A stretch of 64,000 nucleotides of DNA from Brucella pecoris (GTDB lineage: Bacteria; Pseudomonadota; Alphaproteobacteria; Rhizobiales; Rhizobiaceae). The DNA is taken from the NCBI RefSeq assembly GCF_006376675.1, contig NZ_VEWK01000010.1:124001-188000 (forward strand), written 5' to 3'. The position numbers and the translations under genes are program-made. The notes below the pieces were generated by a model. That model ran no database searches. It was not told where the DNA came from and saw only the letters and a list, made by a program, of their open reading frames with translations. Each line of letters opens with the position of its first letter. Position 1 is the first letter of the stretch. Positions 45,891 to 56,338 of the stretch are shown piece after piece.

Positions 45891-47846
45891 ATGTCGGAAA
45901 AGCTTTACCCGGTCCTTGCCGAGGCAAAGAGAAACACGCTCATCGACAACGCAACCTATCTCGACTGGTATGAGGAGAGCGTGAGCGACCCGGACGGCTT
46001 CTGGGCAAAGCACGGACGGCGTATCGACTGGTTCAAGCCCTTCACCAAGGTCAAGAACACCGATTTCAACGGCGACGTGTCCATCAAGTGGTATGAGGAC
46101 GGCGTTACCAACATTTCCTATAACTGCATCGACCGCCACCTGAAGAGCCGTGGCGATCAGGTCGCCATCATCTGGGAAGGCGACAATCCCTATATCGACA
46201 AGAAGATCACCTATCGCGAGTTGCACGAAAACGTCTGCCGTCTGGCGAATGTGCTGAAGAAGCACGGCGTGAAGAAGGGCGACCGCGTCACGATCTACCT
46301 GCCGATGATCCCAGAAGCGGCCTATGCGATGCTGGCCTGCGCGCGCATCGGCGCTGTGCATTCGGTCGTCTTCGCCGGCTTCTCGCCGGAGGCACTTGCC
46401 GGTCGTATCGTCGATTGCGACTCCACTTTCGTCATCACGGCCGATGAAGGCGTGCGCGGCGGCAAGCCGGTTCCGCTGAAGGAAAACACCGACACCGCCA
46501 TCGACATCGCTGCCAAACAATATGTCATGGTCAACAAGGTTCTCACCGTGCGCCGCACCGGCGGCAAGGTGAGCTGGGGACCGGGCCGCGATCTCTGGTA
46601 CCATCAGGAAGTCGCAAGCGTCGAACCGACCTGCGATCCGGAACCGATGAATGCGGAAGATCCGCTCTTCATCCTCTACACGTCCGGCTCGACCGGCAAG
46701 CCGAAGGGCGTTCTGCATACCACGGCTGGCTATCTCGTCTATGCATCAATGACGCATCAATATGTCTTCGACTATCATGACGGTGACATCTACTGGTGCA
46801 CGGCGGATGTGGGCTGGGTGACGGGTCACTCCTATATCGTCTACGGCCCGCTCGCCAACGGCGCGACAACATTGATGTTCGAAGGCGTGCCCAACTTCCC
46901 CGATCAGGGACGTTTCTGGGAAGTCATCGACAAGCATCACGTCAATATCTTCTATACCGCACCGACGGCCATCCGTGCACTGATGGGTGCAGGTGATGAA
47001 TTCGTCACCCGCTCGTCGCGCTCGACGCTGCGCCTGCTCGGTTCGGTTGGCGAGCCGATCAATCCGGAAGCCTGGGAATGGTATTACAACGTCGTCGGAG
47101 ACCAGCGATCGCCGATTGTCGATACGTGGTGGCAGACGGAAACTGGCGGCATTCTCATCACCCCGCTACCCGGTGCAACAGACCTCAAGCCGGGTTCGGC
47201 AACGCGTCCGTTCTTCGGCATCAAGCCGGAACTGGTGGACAATGAAGGTGCCGTGGTTGAAGGTGCCGTGGACGGCAATCTCTGCATCATCGACTCATGG
47301 CCGGGCCAGATGCGCACGCTTTACGGCGATCATAGTCGCTTCATCGAAGCTTACTTCTCGACTTATAAGGGCAAGTATTTCACCGGTGACGGCTGCCGTC
47401 GCGACGAAGACGGCTATTACTGGATCACGGGTCGCGTTGACGACGTGCTCAATATTTCCGGCCATCGTCTCGGCACGGCGGAAATCGAATCGGCACTGGT
47501 CTCGCATCACTCGGTTTCGGAAGCTGCTGTCGTGGGCTATCCGCATCCGATCAAGGGACAGGGCATTTACTGCTATGTCACGCTGATGACGGGTGAAGCA
47601 GTTCAGGACGAAGATGCCCTGCGCAAGGAGCTGACCCAGCACGTGCGCAAGGAGATCGGCCCGATCGCCACGCCGGACAAGATCCAGTTCTCGCCGGGCC
47701 TGCCGAAAACCCGCTCGGGCAAGATCATGCGCCGCATCCTGCGCAAGATCGCCGAAGACGAGTTCGGCGCACTGGGCGACACCTCGACGCTGGCCGATCC
47801 CGGCGTCGTGGACGACCTGATCGAAAATCGCCAGAACAAGAAGTGA
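45891..47846 (+). CDS. acsA: Acetyl-coenzyme A synthetase
   Basis: A 651-residue AMP-forming ligase that activates acetate to acetyl-CoA. The phosphate-binding loop is YTSGSTGKPKG, the DTWWQTETGG motif and the hinge GRVDDVLNISGHRLGT are present, and the C-terminal Lys in TRSGKIMRR is the known acetylation site that switches the enzyme off. AAGGAGG lies six bases before the ATG at 45891; a longer frame starting at 45729 is rejected. Monocistronic, with a terminator. Confidence 0.97.
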   Translation: MSEKLYPVLAEAKRNTLIDNATYLDWYEESVSDPDGFWAKHGRRIDWFKPFTKVKNTDFNGDVSIKWYEDGVTNISYNCIDRHLKSRGDQVAIIWEGDNPYIDKKITYRELHENVCRLANVLKKHGVKKGDRVTIYLPMIPEAAYAMLACARIGAVHSVVFAGFSPEALAGRIVDCDSTFVITADEGVRGGKPVPLKENTDTAIDIAAKQYVMVNKVLTVRRTGGKVSWGPGRDLWYHQEVASVEPTCDPEPMNAEDPLFILYTSGSTGKPKGVLHTTAGYLVYASMTHQYVFDYHDGDIYWCTADVGWVTGHSYIVYGPLANGATTLMFEGVPNFPDQGRFWEVIDKHHVNIFYTAPTAIRALMGAGDEFVTRSSRSTLRLLGSVGEPINPEAWEWYYNVVGDQRSPIVDTWWQTETGGILITPLPGATDLKPGSATRPFFGIKPELVDNEGAVVEGAVDGNLCIIDSWPGQMRTLYGDHSRFIEAYFSTYKGKYFTGDGCRRDEDGYYWITGRVDDVLNISGHRLGTAEIESALVSHHSVSEAAVVGYPHPIKGQGIYCYVTLMTGEAVQDEDALRKELTQHVRKEIGPIATPDKIQFSPGLPKTRSGKIMRRILRKIAEDEFGALGDTSTLADPGVVDDLIENRQNKK

Positions 47847-47851
47847 CAAAC

Positions 47852-47880
47852 AGAAAGGCCGGGAACTTCCCGGCCTTTCT
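47852..47880 (+). terminator. Rho-independent terminator of acsA
   Basis: AGAAAGGCCGGGAA and TTCCCGGCCTTTCT are a 14-bp perfect inverted repeat around one C, starting 5 bases after the stop codon. Confidence 0.9.
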
Positions 47881-47897
47881 GTTCTGGAGATGCCCCG

Positions 47898-47995
47898 CCC
47901 TCCTCATCCTGAGGAAGCGTCCTGAGCTTGCCGAAGGACGCTGTCTCGAAGGATCGTCCTTCGACACGGTGCTGCGCACCGGCTCAGGATGAGGG
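47898..47995. repeat. REP-like CCTCATCCTGAG palindromic repeat
   Basis: CCCTCCTCATCCTGAG on the left pairs with CTCAGGATGAGGG on the right. Inside are the inverted GAAGGACG and CGTCCTTC motifs. Same family as 14204-14298 and the pair before purH. Confidence 0.85.
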
Positions 47996-48031
47996 CGTTG
48001 CAGGCCGCAGGAGCGGAAATATCCCAAACTT

Positions 48032-48250
48032 TTAAAAATCGATCGACCTTCCCTTGATCTCCCAGTCGCCATAACGGGCGGGGTCCTTGCCCCCACGACC
48101 GCCGATTTCGCGGGGCGCTGCGTTTGCCTTTTCGGCTGCGCGGCGCGCTTCGGCTTCCTTCAGCGCGCGCTGGGCCGCAGGCGGAAGATCTTCGAACGTG
48201 CGCTTGTCTACGTTTTCCGGGCTTTGGGTTGCTTCGGTTTTTTCGCTCAT
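48032..48250 (-). CDS. DUF1674 protein, SDHAF4-like succinate dehydrogenase assembly factor
   Basis: A 72-residue soluble protein whose C-terminus GGRGGKDPARYGDWEIKGRSIDF is the DUF1674/SDHAF4 signature (family ending GPEPTRYGDWEkKGRcSDF). In mitochondria SDHAF4 protects the flavinylated SdhA during complex II assembly, and the bacterial proteins are the likely ancestors. The N-terminal part is charged and probably disordered. AGGA lies upstream of the ATG. It is divergent from htpX. The sdh genes are not in the window. Confidence 0.9.
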   Translation of the reverse strand: MSEKTEATQSPENVDKRTFEDLPPAAQRALKEAEARRAAEKANAAPREIGGRGGKDPARYGDWEIKGRSIDF

Positions 48251-48385
48251 CGATCACATTCCTGTTGGCTGCATCAGCTCCCATTATTGAAGCGAAGCCT
48301 TTTCATACCCATCATATAGGCAGAAAGGCTTGCCATGCAAAACCCCTACGGGGTCAAGCAGCCTAAGATTTGGAGACCGCCACCG

Positions 48386-49363
48386 ATGAATATGACGAAA
48401 ACTGCCATGCTGATCGCCCTCATGACGGTCATGTTCATGAGCATCGGTTATTTGCTGGGCGGCGGTGGCGGCATGATGATTGCGCTCGTGATCGCTGTCG
48501 CCATGAATCTGTTTGGCTACTGGAACTCCGACAAGATGGTGCTGCGCATGTACAATGCACAGCAAGTGGACGAGCGCAGCGCACCGGATTATTACCGCAT
48601 GGTGAGCGGCCTTGCCGCCAATGCAGGCCTGCCCATGCCGAAGGTCTATATCATCCACGAAGACCAGCCGAACGCTTTTGCCACAGGTCGCAATCCCGAA
48701 AATGCCGCCGTCGCGGCCACGACCGGCCTCCTCAACCGCCTGACGCCGGAAGAAGTCGCCGGCGTGATGGCGCATGAGCTGGCGCACGTCCAGAACCGCG
48801 ACACGCTGACCATGACCATCGTGGCGACCCTTGCCGGTGCCATATCCATGCTCGGCAATTTTGCCTTCTTCCTTGGCGGCAACCGCGAAAACGGCAATGG
48901 CATCATGGGCGTCGTCGGCACCATTCTCGCCATGATCGTCGCCCCCTTCGCCGCAATGATCGTGCAGATGGCCGTCAGCCGCACCCGCGAATATGCCGCC
49001 GACAAGCGCGGCGCGGAAATCTGCGGCAATCCGCTGTGGCTGTCCTCGGCGCTGGGCAAGATCGCGCGCGGTGCCAAGGCCATCCCGAATGAGGAAGCCG
49101 AACACAACCCCGCAACCGCGCATATGTTCATCATCAATCCCTTGAGCGGGCGTGGCGCGGACAATCTTTTCTCGACCCACCCGGATACCGATAACCGTAT
49201 TGCAGCACTGGAACAGATGGCTGTCCAGATGGGTATCCGCTCGGCTGGAATGACGCCGCGCAGTTCTGCCCCTTCACAAAACAGTGGTCCCTGGGGGCAA
49301 AGAAGTGGTAATGCAGGCGGTAACAGCAATGGCGGTTCCGGTTATCGGGGGCCGTGGTCCTAA
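48386..49363 (+). CDS. htpX: Membrane-bound zinc metalloprotease HtpX
   Basis: A 325-residue M48 protease that degrades damaged membrane proteins. The two N-terminal membrane helices (about 8-26 and 30-45) are followed by the zinc site HELAH at 130-134, two further membrane helices, and the third zinc ligand in SRTREYAADKRGAEI. The C-terminal tail is Ser/Gly/Asn-rich (SGNAGGNSNGGSG). I chose the ATG at 48386, with GGAG upstream, over the 17-codon longer frame. rsmB starts 15 bases after its stop codon, so the two may be co-transcribed. Confidence 0.95.
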   Translation: MNMTKTAMLIALMTVMFMSIGYLLGGGGGMMIALVIAVAMNLFGYWNSDKMVLRMYNAQQVDERSAPDYYRMVSGLAANAGLPMPKVYIIHEDQPNAFATGRNPENAAVAATTGLLNRLTPEEVAGVMAHELAHVQNRDTLTMTIVATLAGAISMLGNFAFFLGGNRENGNGIMGVVGTILAMIVAPFAAMIVQMAVSRTREYAADKRGAEICGNPLWLSSALGKIARGAKAIPNEEAEHNPATAHMFIINPLSGRGADNLFSTHPDTDNRIAALEQMAVQMGIRSAGMTPRSSAPSQNSGPWGQRSGNAGGNSNGGSGYRGPWS

Positions 49364-49378
49364 ATAAAGCAGAACAGT

Positions 49379-50785
49379 GTGAACGATAAAAAGCCCGCGC
49401 CGAAGCGTGGAAACAAAAAGCCACAATCCAACAACAGCGCTGCAGAGCTGCGCCCCGGTCTGGCCGCGCGCCTGACTGCGGCGCGACTGCTTGGCGCGGT
49501 GATTGAAAAGAACACCTCGCTCGACGGTTTGACCGACAATACCCACGGCCATCCGCAATATCTGGCGCTGGAGCCGCGCGACCGTGCACTGGTTCGCGCC
49601 ATTCTCGGTTCTGCTCTGCGCAATCGCGGCAGCATCGAGCGCGCCATCAACAAGCGCCTCGACCGGCCTCTGCCGGAAAATGCGGTAGCGCTGAAGCATC
49701 TGCTGCATGTCGCCATCGCGCAGATTTTCTATCTCAATCTGCCCGATCATTCGGCCGTTGATCTGGCTGTGGAAGCAGCGAACAGCGATCCGCGCAACCG
49801 CAAATATGCCGGTCTCGTCAATGCGCTGTTGCGGCGCCTGTCGCGCAACAAGGAACGCGCACTCGCCCACACATTGCAGCCGGAAACCAATGTGCCGGAG
49901 TGGTTTGCCAAAAGCATCGCCGACGCCTATGGCGTGGAAAAAGCCACCTCCATTCTCGCCATGCATGCCTATGAGCCGTCGATCGATTTCACGGTCAAGG
50001 GCGATGCGAAGGAGTGGGCCGAAAAGCTCGGCGGTGTCGCATTGCCCAACGGTTCGGTGCGCCTCTCATCCGTCGAAGGCAATCTCACCGAGCTGCCCGG
50101 CTTTGCCGAAGGCGACTGGTGGGTGCAGGATGTGGCGGCAAGCCTGCCTGCGCGCCTGATGGGTGACATCAAAGGCAAACGGGTCGCCGACCTGTGTGCG
50201 GCTCCCGGCGGCAAGACGGCGCAGCTTGTGCTTCAGGGCGCAGACGTAACCGCGCTCGACCTTTCCGAAAACCGGCTCAAACGCCTGCGCGGCAATCTGG
50301 AACGTCTCGGTTTCGAGGCGAAGACCGTCGCAACCAATCTGATGGATTTCCAACCGGATGAACTGTTCGACGCGGTCCTTCTGGATGCGCCCTGCTCATC
50401 CACCGGCACCGTGCGCCGTCACCCGGACGTGCCGTGGACCAAGACGCCGCAGGACATTACAAAGCTCGCCGAACTTCAGGGCAAGCTTTTGGCGCATGCA
50501 GCCACTCTGGTCAAACCCGGCGGCGTAATCGTCTTTTCCAATTGTTCCCTGCATCCGCTCGAAGGTGAGGAAATGGCGCGCAAGGCGGCAGAAAATCCGC
50601 TGCTTGAGCCCTACCCGATCACGGAGCAGGATTGCCCCGGCCTGAACGGGCTTCTGGACGGGCTGGTGACAGCGGAAGGTTTTCTGCGATCCACGCCTGC
50701 CGATCTGCCTGCCGACAAATTCGATGGCAATCCGCATATGGCTGGCATGGACGGTTTCTTCGCGGCCCGCTTCAAGCGCGTATAA
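49379..50785 (+). CDS. rsmB: 16S rRNA m5C967 methyltransferase (RsmB family)
   Basis: A 468-residue methyltransferase. The N-terminal NusB-like RNA-binding domain (about 20-160) includes NADH-independent helical motifs ending SAVDLAVEAANSD. The catalytic Rossmann domain has the SAM motif DLCAAPGGKTAQL, the cysteine motif DAPCSSTGTVRRHPD, and the second cysteine in FSNCSLHPLEGEE. A basic start (KKPAPKRGNKK) precedes it. The start codon is GTG (49379). No strong ribosome-binding site is visible, so translation may be partly coupled to htpX. Confidence 0.93.
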   Translation: MNDKKPAPKRGNKKPQSNNSAAELRPGLAARLTAARLLGAVIEKNTSLDGLTDNTHGHPQYLALEPRDRALVRAILGSALRNRGSIERAINKRLDRPLPENAVALKHLLHVAIAQIFYLNLPDHSAVDLAVEAANSDPRNRKYAGLVNALLRRLSRNKERALAHTLQPETNVPEWFAKSIADAYGVEKATSILAMHAYEPSIDFTVKGDAKEWAEKLGGVALPNGSVRLSSVEGNLTELPGFAEGDWWVQDVAASLPARLMGDIKGKRVADLCAAPGGKTAQLVLQGADVTALDLSENRLKRLRGNLERLGFEAKTVATNLMDFQPDELFDAVLLDAPCSSTGTVRRHPDVPWTKTPQDITKLAELQGKLLAHAATLVKPGGVIVFSNCSLHPLEGEEMARKAAENPLLEPYPITEQDCPGLNGLLDGLVTAEGFLRSTPADLPADKFDGNPHMAGMDGFFAARFKRV

Positions 50786-50857
50786 AACCGCTAAATAAGT
50801 GTTTTGACATATCGGGCGCATTTCCGCCCGGTATGGTTAACACTCGATTCACCATTC

Positions 50858-50871
50858 TATAGAATTCTATA
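50858..50871. promoter_or_regulatory. 14-bp perfect palindrome before the heparinase gene
   Basis: TATAGAATTCTATA is fully self-complementary and lies 62 bases before the heparinase-like start codon. It could be an operator or chance AT-rich symmetry. Confidence 0.35.
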
Positions 50872-50932
50872 ACGGCACGAATCCGAGAAACGTGCCCTGC
50901 AAGGGATCAGGCCGAACATTGGCCGCAGGATA

Positions 50933-52675
50933 ATGACAAACGATACGGAGAAAGACCGGGTGGCAGTCGCTCTTAGCGAAACCCCACATCTTTGGGGACT
51001 GGCCGTTGCACAGGCGTGGCGCAAGTTCAGCCGCCGTCTGCGCATGGGGCCGCTCTATCGCTGGCGCTTCACCGGCTTCACCCCGGATCGTATCCTGATC
51101 GCCCCGCCAGATCTGCGCGTCGCAGACCCGCAGCTTGCGCAGGAGTTCTACCACGGTCGTTTTGCACTGGCTGGTCGTCTGGTCGAAACCGGTGGACTGT
51201 CGCCTTTCGCCGTCGAGCCGCCGACGCCCGAATGGGAAGCAGCACTTCATAGTTTCGGCTGGCTGCGTCATCTGAAAAGCGCCAATAGCGAACTGGCAAC
51301 CGCCAATGCGCGCGCGCTTGTCGATGACTGGATGCGCATGTTCGGCAAGCGCATCGGCGGCCTTGCCTGGTCGCCGGAAGTGACCGCCCAGCGCATCATC
51401 GCCTGGCTTCAACATTCGAATCTCATCCTGTCGGGTGCCGAACTCCCCGCCTATCGTCGCTTCATGCGCTCGCTGGCCATGCAGGTGCGTTACCTGCGCA
51501 CGGTCGCTGCCGCCATGGATGATGGCGAGGAACGCTTGCGCGCCCGCATCGCGCTGGCATTCGCCGCTCTGGCACTGCCTGTTTCGCCGCCGACGGCACG
51601 CGCCGCGCGGCGCAATCTGGAATATGAGCTGAAGCGTCAGATCCTGCCGGATGGCGGGCATATATCACGTAATCCGGTCAGTGTTCTGGAACTTTTGGCC
51701 GATCTTCTGCCGCTCCGCCAGACCTATGCCAATGGCACGGAATCCCCGCCCAAGGCGCTGATTGAAGCTGTCGAACGCATGTTGCCAGCACTGCGTTTCT
51801 TCCGCCATCAGGATGGCAGCCTTGCGCTTTTCAACGGCGTCGGCCCAACCATGCCGGAACGCATCATCTCGGTTCTCCGGCACGACGAAACGGCTGGATC
51901 GCCGCTGACCCATGCCCCCTATTCCGGCTATGAACGGCTGTCGATGGGCTCAACCACCGTCATCGCCGATACAGGATTGCCGCCTCCGGTCACCGCTTCG
52001 CGGGATGCCCATGCCGGTTGCCTTGCCTTCGAAATGTCCTCGGGGCGCCAGCGCTATATCGTCAATTCCGGCATCGACCGTTTCGGTCCGCCGGAATTTC
52101 GCCCATTGGGCCGCTCGACGGCTGCGCACTCCACCGTCACCATCAACGACACCTCCTCGTGCCGCTTCAGCCTCAATGCTGGCCTTTCCAACATGATCGG
52201 CACGCCGATCATTGCAGGCCCGGCCCGCGTGCAACGCGACCGGATCGAAGAAATGGGACGGCAGGGTTTTGTTGCCAGCCATGACGGCTATGCACGTCTG
52301 TTCGGCATCTATCACGAACGCCGCCTCGTGCTTTCCCACAATGGCAGCGTCATTCAGGGCTCGGACCGTTTCTATCGCGGCGACGGCCGTCCGCTGAAAG
52401 CCAATGGACGCGACAATATCGCGGTTCGTTTCCATCTGCATCCGTCAGTCGACATTTCCTTTGATGAGAACGGGTTGATCGTTCTGTCTGCGGATCGCGA
52501 CGACACCTGGGTCTTCTCCTGCTTTGAAGTTGCGCCGCAACTGGAGGATTCGATCTTCTTTGCGGGTTTCCGCGGCCCCGTGACGTCGAAGCAGATCGTG
52601 CTCTCCTTCCCGGCTTCCGAATTGCCGGAAGTGAACTGGCAGTTCAGCCGCGTTGCCCTTGGCAGTTACGTATAA
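50933..52675 (+). CDS. Heparinase II/III family protein
   Basis: A 580-residue protein of the heparinase II/III family. The N-terminal half is an alpha/alpha toroid-like helical region (about 80-290, with QILPDGGHISRNPVSVLELLADLLPLR). The C-terminal half is the beta-sandwich typical of the family (GYERLSMGSTTVIADTG, then RSTAAHSTVTINDTSSC). No signal peptide is visible, unlike secreted heparinases. The substrate is unknown; family members lyse acidic polysaccharides, but in Rhizobiales this gene sits in a conserved place between rsmB and purH. GCAGGAT lies just before the ATG. Confidence 0.9.
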   Translation: MTNDTEKDRVAVALSETPHLWGLAVAQAWRKFSRRLRMGPLYRWRFTGFTPDRILIAPPDLRVADPQLAQEFYHGRFALAGRLVETGGLSPFAVEPPTPEWEAALHSFGWLRHLKSANSELATANARALVDDWMRMFGKRIGGLAWSPEVTAQRIIAWLQHSNLILSGAELPAYRRFMRSLAMQVRYLRTVAAAMDDGEERLRARIALAFAALALPVSPPTARAARRNLEYELKRQILPDGGHISRNPVSVLELLADLLPLRQTYANGTESPPKALIEAVERMLPALRFFRHQDGSLALFNGVGPTMPERIISVLRHDETAGSPLTHAPYSGYERLSMGSTTVIADTGLPPPVTASRDAHAGCLAFEMSSGRQRYIVNSGIDRFGPPEFRPLGRSTAAHSTVTINDTSSCRFSLNAGLSNMIGTPIIAGPARVQRDRIEEMGRQGFVASHDGYARLFGIYHERRLVLSHNGSVIQGSDRFYRGDGRPLKANGRDNIAVRFHLHPSVDISFDENGLIVLSADRDDTWVFSCFEVAPQLEDSIFFAGFRGPVTSKQIVLSFPASELPEVNWQFSRVALGSYV

Positions 52676-52693
52676 TCTGCCTCCCGCTGCTCC

Positions 52694-52733
52694 CCCTTCG
52701 AGACGGCGCTGCCGCGCCTCCTCAGGATGAGGG
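52694..52733 (-). repeat. REP-like repeat, copy A of an inverted pair
   Basis: A 40-base copy (CCCTTCGAGACGGCG to CTCAGGATGAGGG) whose reverse complement matches 52826-52865 at 38 of 40 positions. Confidence 0.85.
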
Positions 52734-52825
52734 TGGAGTGCAATCAATGAGCCTCGACGAACGACACGCGCGTTTGCGGGTCGACAGCGACAGATCTATT
52801 CTGAAATACTCTTCAAGCACCAACG

Positions 52826-52865
52826 CCCTCACCCTGAGGAGGCGCGGCAACGCCGTCTCGAAGGG
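52826..52865 (+). repeat. REP-like repeat, copy B of an inverted pair
   Basis: CCCTCACCCTGAGGAGGCGC to GTCTCGAAGGG, in opposite orientation to the copy about 130 bases upstream. Transcribed together they would form a long stem with a roughly 92-base loop. Confidence 0.85.
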
Positions 52866-53018
52866 TCGAGGGTCAATGGGATCGAATGCGGGGCAAGAAA
52901 TACCTCTTCACCGTTCTTTTCCGGCCTTTTGCGGTAGGATTCTCGGCGCGTCTGTGTTAGGGCGAGCCGTCCACTTTCCTGAACGCATCCGTTTCAGCAA
53001 CGAAGAGACCAACTCCCT

Positions 53019-54635
53019 ATGGCTGTCAGCTCCAAGCATATTCCCGCTCCCGATCTTCATCGGGTGCGCCGCGCCCTCCTTTCTGTTTCCGACAAAACCG
53101 GCCTGATCGATTTCGCAAAAGCGCTGCACGCGCAGGGCGTCGAAATCCTTTCGACCGGCGGTACCGCCAAGTCGATTGCTGCCGAAGGCATTCCGGTGAA
53201 GGATGTATCCGAAGTCACCGGCTTTCCGGAAATCATGGACGGGCGCGTCAAGACGCTGCATCCGGCAGTTCATGGCGGCCTGCTCGCCGTGCGCAATGAC
53301 CCCGAACACGTTGCCGCCATGGAAGAACACGGCATTGGCGGCATCGATCTCGCCGTCATCAATCTCTATCCGTTCGAAGAAGTCCGCTTCAAGGGCGGCG
53401 ACTACGACACCACTGTCGAGAACATCGACATTGGCGGCCCGGCGATGATCCGCGCTTCGGCCAAGAACCATGCCTATGTCGCAACGGTCGTCGATCCTGC
53501 CGACTATGCCGACGTCGTCGCTGAACTGGAAAAGCATGCAGGCTCCCTGCCGCTCGCCTTCCGCAAAAAGCTCGCCGCCAAGGCATTTTCGCGCACTGCG
53601 GCCTATGATGCAGCCATCTCCAACTGGTTTGCCGAAGCAATCGACGAAGAAACCCCGGTCTATCGCTCGGTCGCTGGCAAGCTGCATTCCGTCATGCGCT
53701 ATGGTGAAAACCCGCACCAGACGGCTGGTTTTTATCTCACCGGAGAAAAGCGCCCCGGCGTCGCCACCGCGACCCAGCTTCAGGGCAAGCAGCTTTCCTA
53801 CAACAACATCAACGACACCGATGCGGCTTTCGAGTTCGTCGCCGAATTCGATCCGGCCCGTACCGCAGCCGTCGCCATCATCAAGCACGCCAATCCGTGC
53901 GGCGTGGCGGAAGCGGCGACGATCACCGAAGCCTATCTCAAGGCGCTTGCCTGCGATCCGGTTTCGGCTTTCGGTGGTATTGTTGCGCTCAACAAGACGC
54001 TCGATGAGGAAGCCGCTGAAGAGATCGTCAAGATCTTCACCGAAGTCATTATCGCACCGGATGCCACCGAGGGCGCACAGGCCATCGTCGCTGCCAAGAA
54101 GAACCTGCGCCTGCTCGTGACCGGCGGCCTGCCAGACCCACGCGCCAAGGGCATTGCCGCCAAGACCGTTGCCGGTGGCCTGCTGGTTCAGTCGCGCGAC
54201 AACGGCGTGGTCGATGATCTCGATCTCAAGGTCGTCACCAAGCGTGCCCCGACCGATGCCGAGCTCAACGATCTGAAATTCGCCTTTCGCGTCGGCAAGC
54301 ATGTGAAGTCGAACGCCATTGTCTATGTGAAGGACGGCGCAACGGTCGGTATCGGCGCAGGCCAGATGAGCCGCGTGGATTCGGCCCGCATCGCAGCCCG
54401 CAAGGCAGAAGATGCAGCGGAAGCCGCAGGTCTTGCAGAGCCGCTCACCAAGGGTTGCGTGGTCGCGTCCGACGCGTTCTTCCCGTTTGCCGACGGTCTG
54501 CTATCCGCCGTTCAGGCTGGTGCGACAGCCGTCATCCAGCCGGGCGGCTCAATGCGTGACGACGACGTGATCGCCGCTGCCGACGAACATGGCATCGCCA
54601 TGGTCATGACGGGTATGCGCCATTTCCGCCATTAG
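53019..54635 (+). CDS. purH: Bifunctional AICAR transformylase / IMP cyclohydrolase
   Basis: A 538-residue enzyme catalysing the last two steps of purine synthesis. The N-terminal IMP cyclohydrolase (about 15-200) has RALLSVSDKTGLIDFAKAL and GGTAKSIAAEG; the C-terminal transformylase has RYGENPHQTAGFY, the AIIKHANPCGVAEA motif and SDAFFPFADG. Its stop codon TAG is the first triplet of a dispersed palindromic repeat. A terminator follows the repeat. The leader before the ATG lacks a strong ribosome-binding site. Confidence 0.97.
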   Translation: MAVSSKHIPAPDLHRVRRALLSVSDKTGLIDFAKALHAQGVEILSTGGTAKSIAAEGIPVKDVSEVTGFPEIMDGRVKTLHPAVHGGLLAVRNDPEHVAAMEEHGIGGIDLAVINLYPFEEVRFKGGDYDTTVENIDIGGPAMIRASAKNHAYVATVVDPADYADVVAELEKHAGSLPLAFRKKLAAKAFSRTAAYDAAISNWFAEAIDEETPVYRSVAGKLHSVMRYGENPHQTAGFYLTGEKRPGVATATQLQGKQLSYNNINDTDAAFEFVAEFDPARTAAVAIIKHANPCGVAEAATITEAYLKALACDPVSAFGGIVALNKTLDEEAAEEIVKIFTEVIIAPDATEGAQAIVAAKKNLRLLVTGGLPDPRAKGIAAKTVAGGLLVQSRDNGVVDDLDLKVVTKRAPTDAELNDLKFAFRVGKHVKSNAIVYVKDGATVGIGAGQMSRVDSARIAARKAEDAAEAAGLAEPLTKGCVVASDAFFPFADGLLSAVQAGATAVIQPGGSMRDDDVIAAADEHGIAMVMTGMRHFRH

Positions 54636-54692
54636 AGCTTTTACGCATTATCCTGCGCAAAACCGCTTCGCGCTTTTGCTGGAAATGCTCTA
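54633..54692. repeat. Rhizobiales-type intergenic palindrome overlapping the purH stop
   Basis: TAGAGC to GCTCTA, with the core GCGCAAAACCGCTTCGCGCT. Near-identical to 18042-18097. The first three bases are the purH stop codon. Confidence 0.88.
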
Positions 54693-54718
54693 AAACCGCA
54701 TAGAATATGCATTTATCG

Positions 54719-54755
54719 AAGCCCCGGAATCAATCATTCCGGGGCTTTTCGTTTT
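54719..54755 (+). terminator. Rho-independent terminator of purH
   Basis: AAGCCCCGGAAT and ATTCCGGGGCTT form a 12-bp perfect stem around CAATC, followed by TTCGTTTTC. Confidence 0.92.
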
Positions 54756-54810
54756 CAATAAGTTTCGTTTAAATTCGTTTCAGCATTGAATAAACGGGAG
54801 GAGTTCGCCC

Positions 54811-56310
<1,500 letters not shown>

Positions 56311-56338
56311 GCCGGCTGAATATCGAGGTTCCGGCCCG

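Larger units (their letters stand above)
52676..53018. other. Spacer with an inverted pair of REP-like repeats before purH
   Basis: About 340 bases with two oppositely oriented repeat copies (52694-52733 and 52826-52865) and a 150-base purH leader. I saw no gene and no recognisable purine riboswitch. Confidence 0.7.

Noticed and set aside
52866..53018. A purine riboswitch before purH
   Set aside because: The leader has no recognisable conserved riboswitch core or terminator/antiterminator pair.
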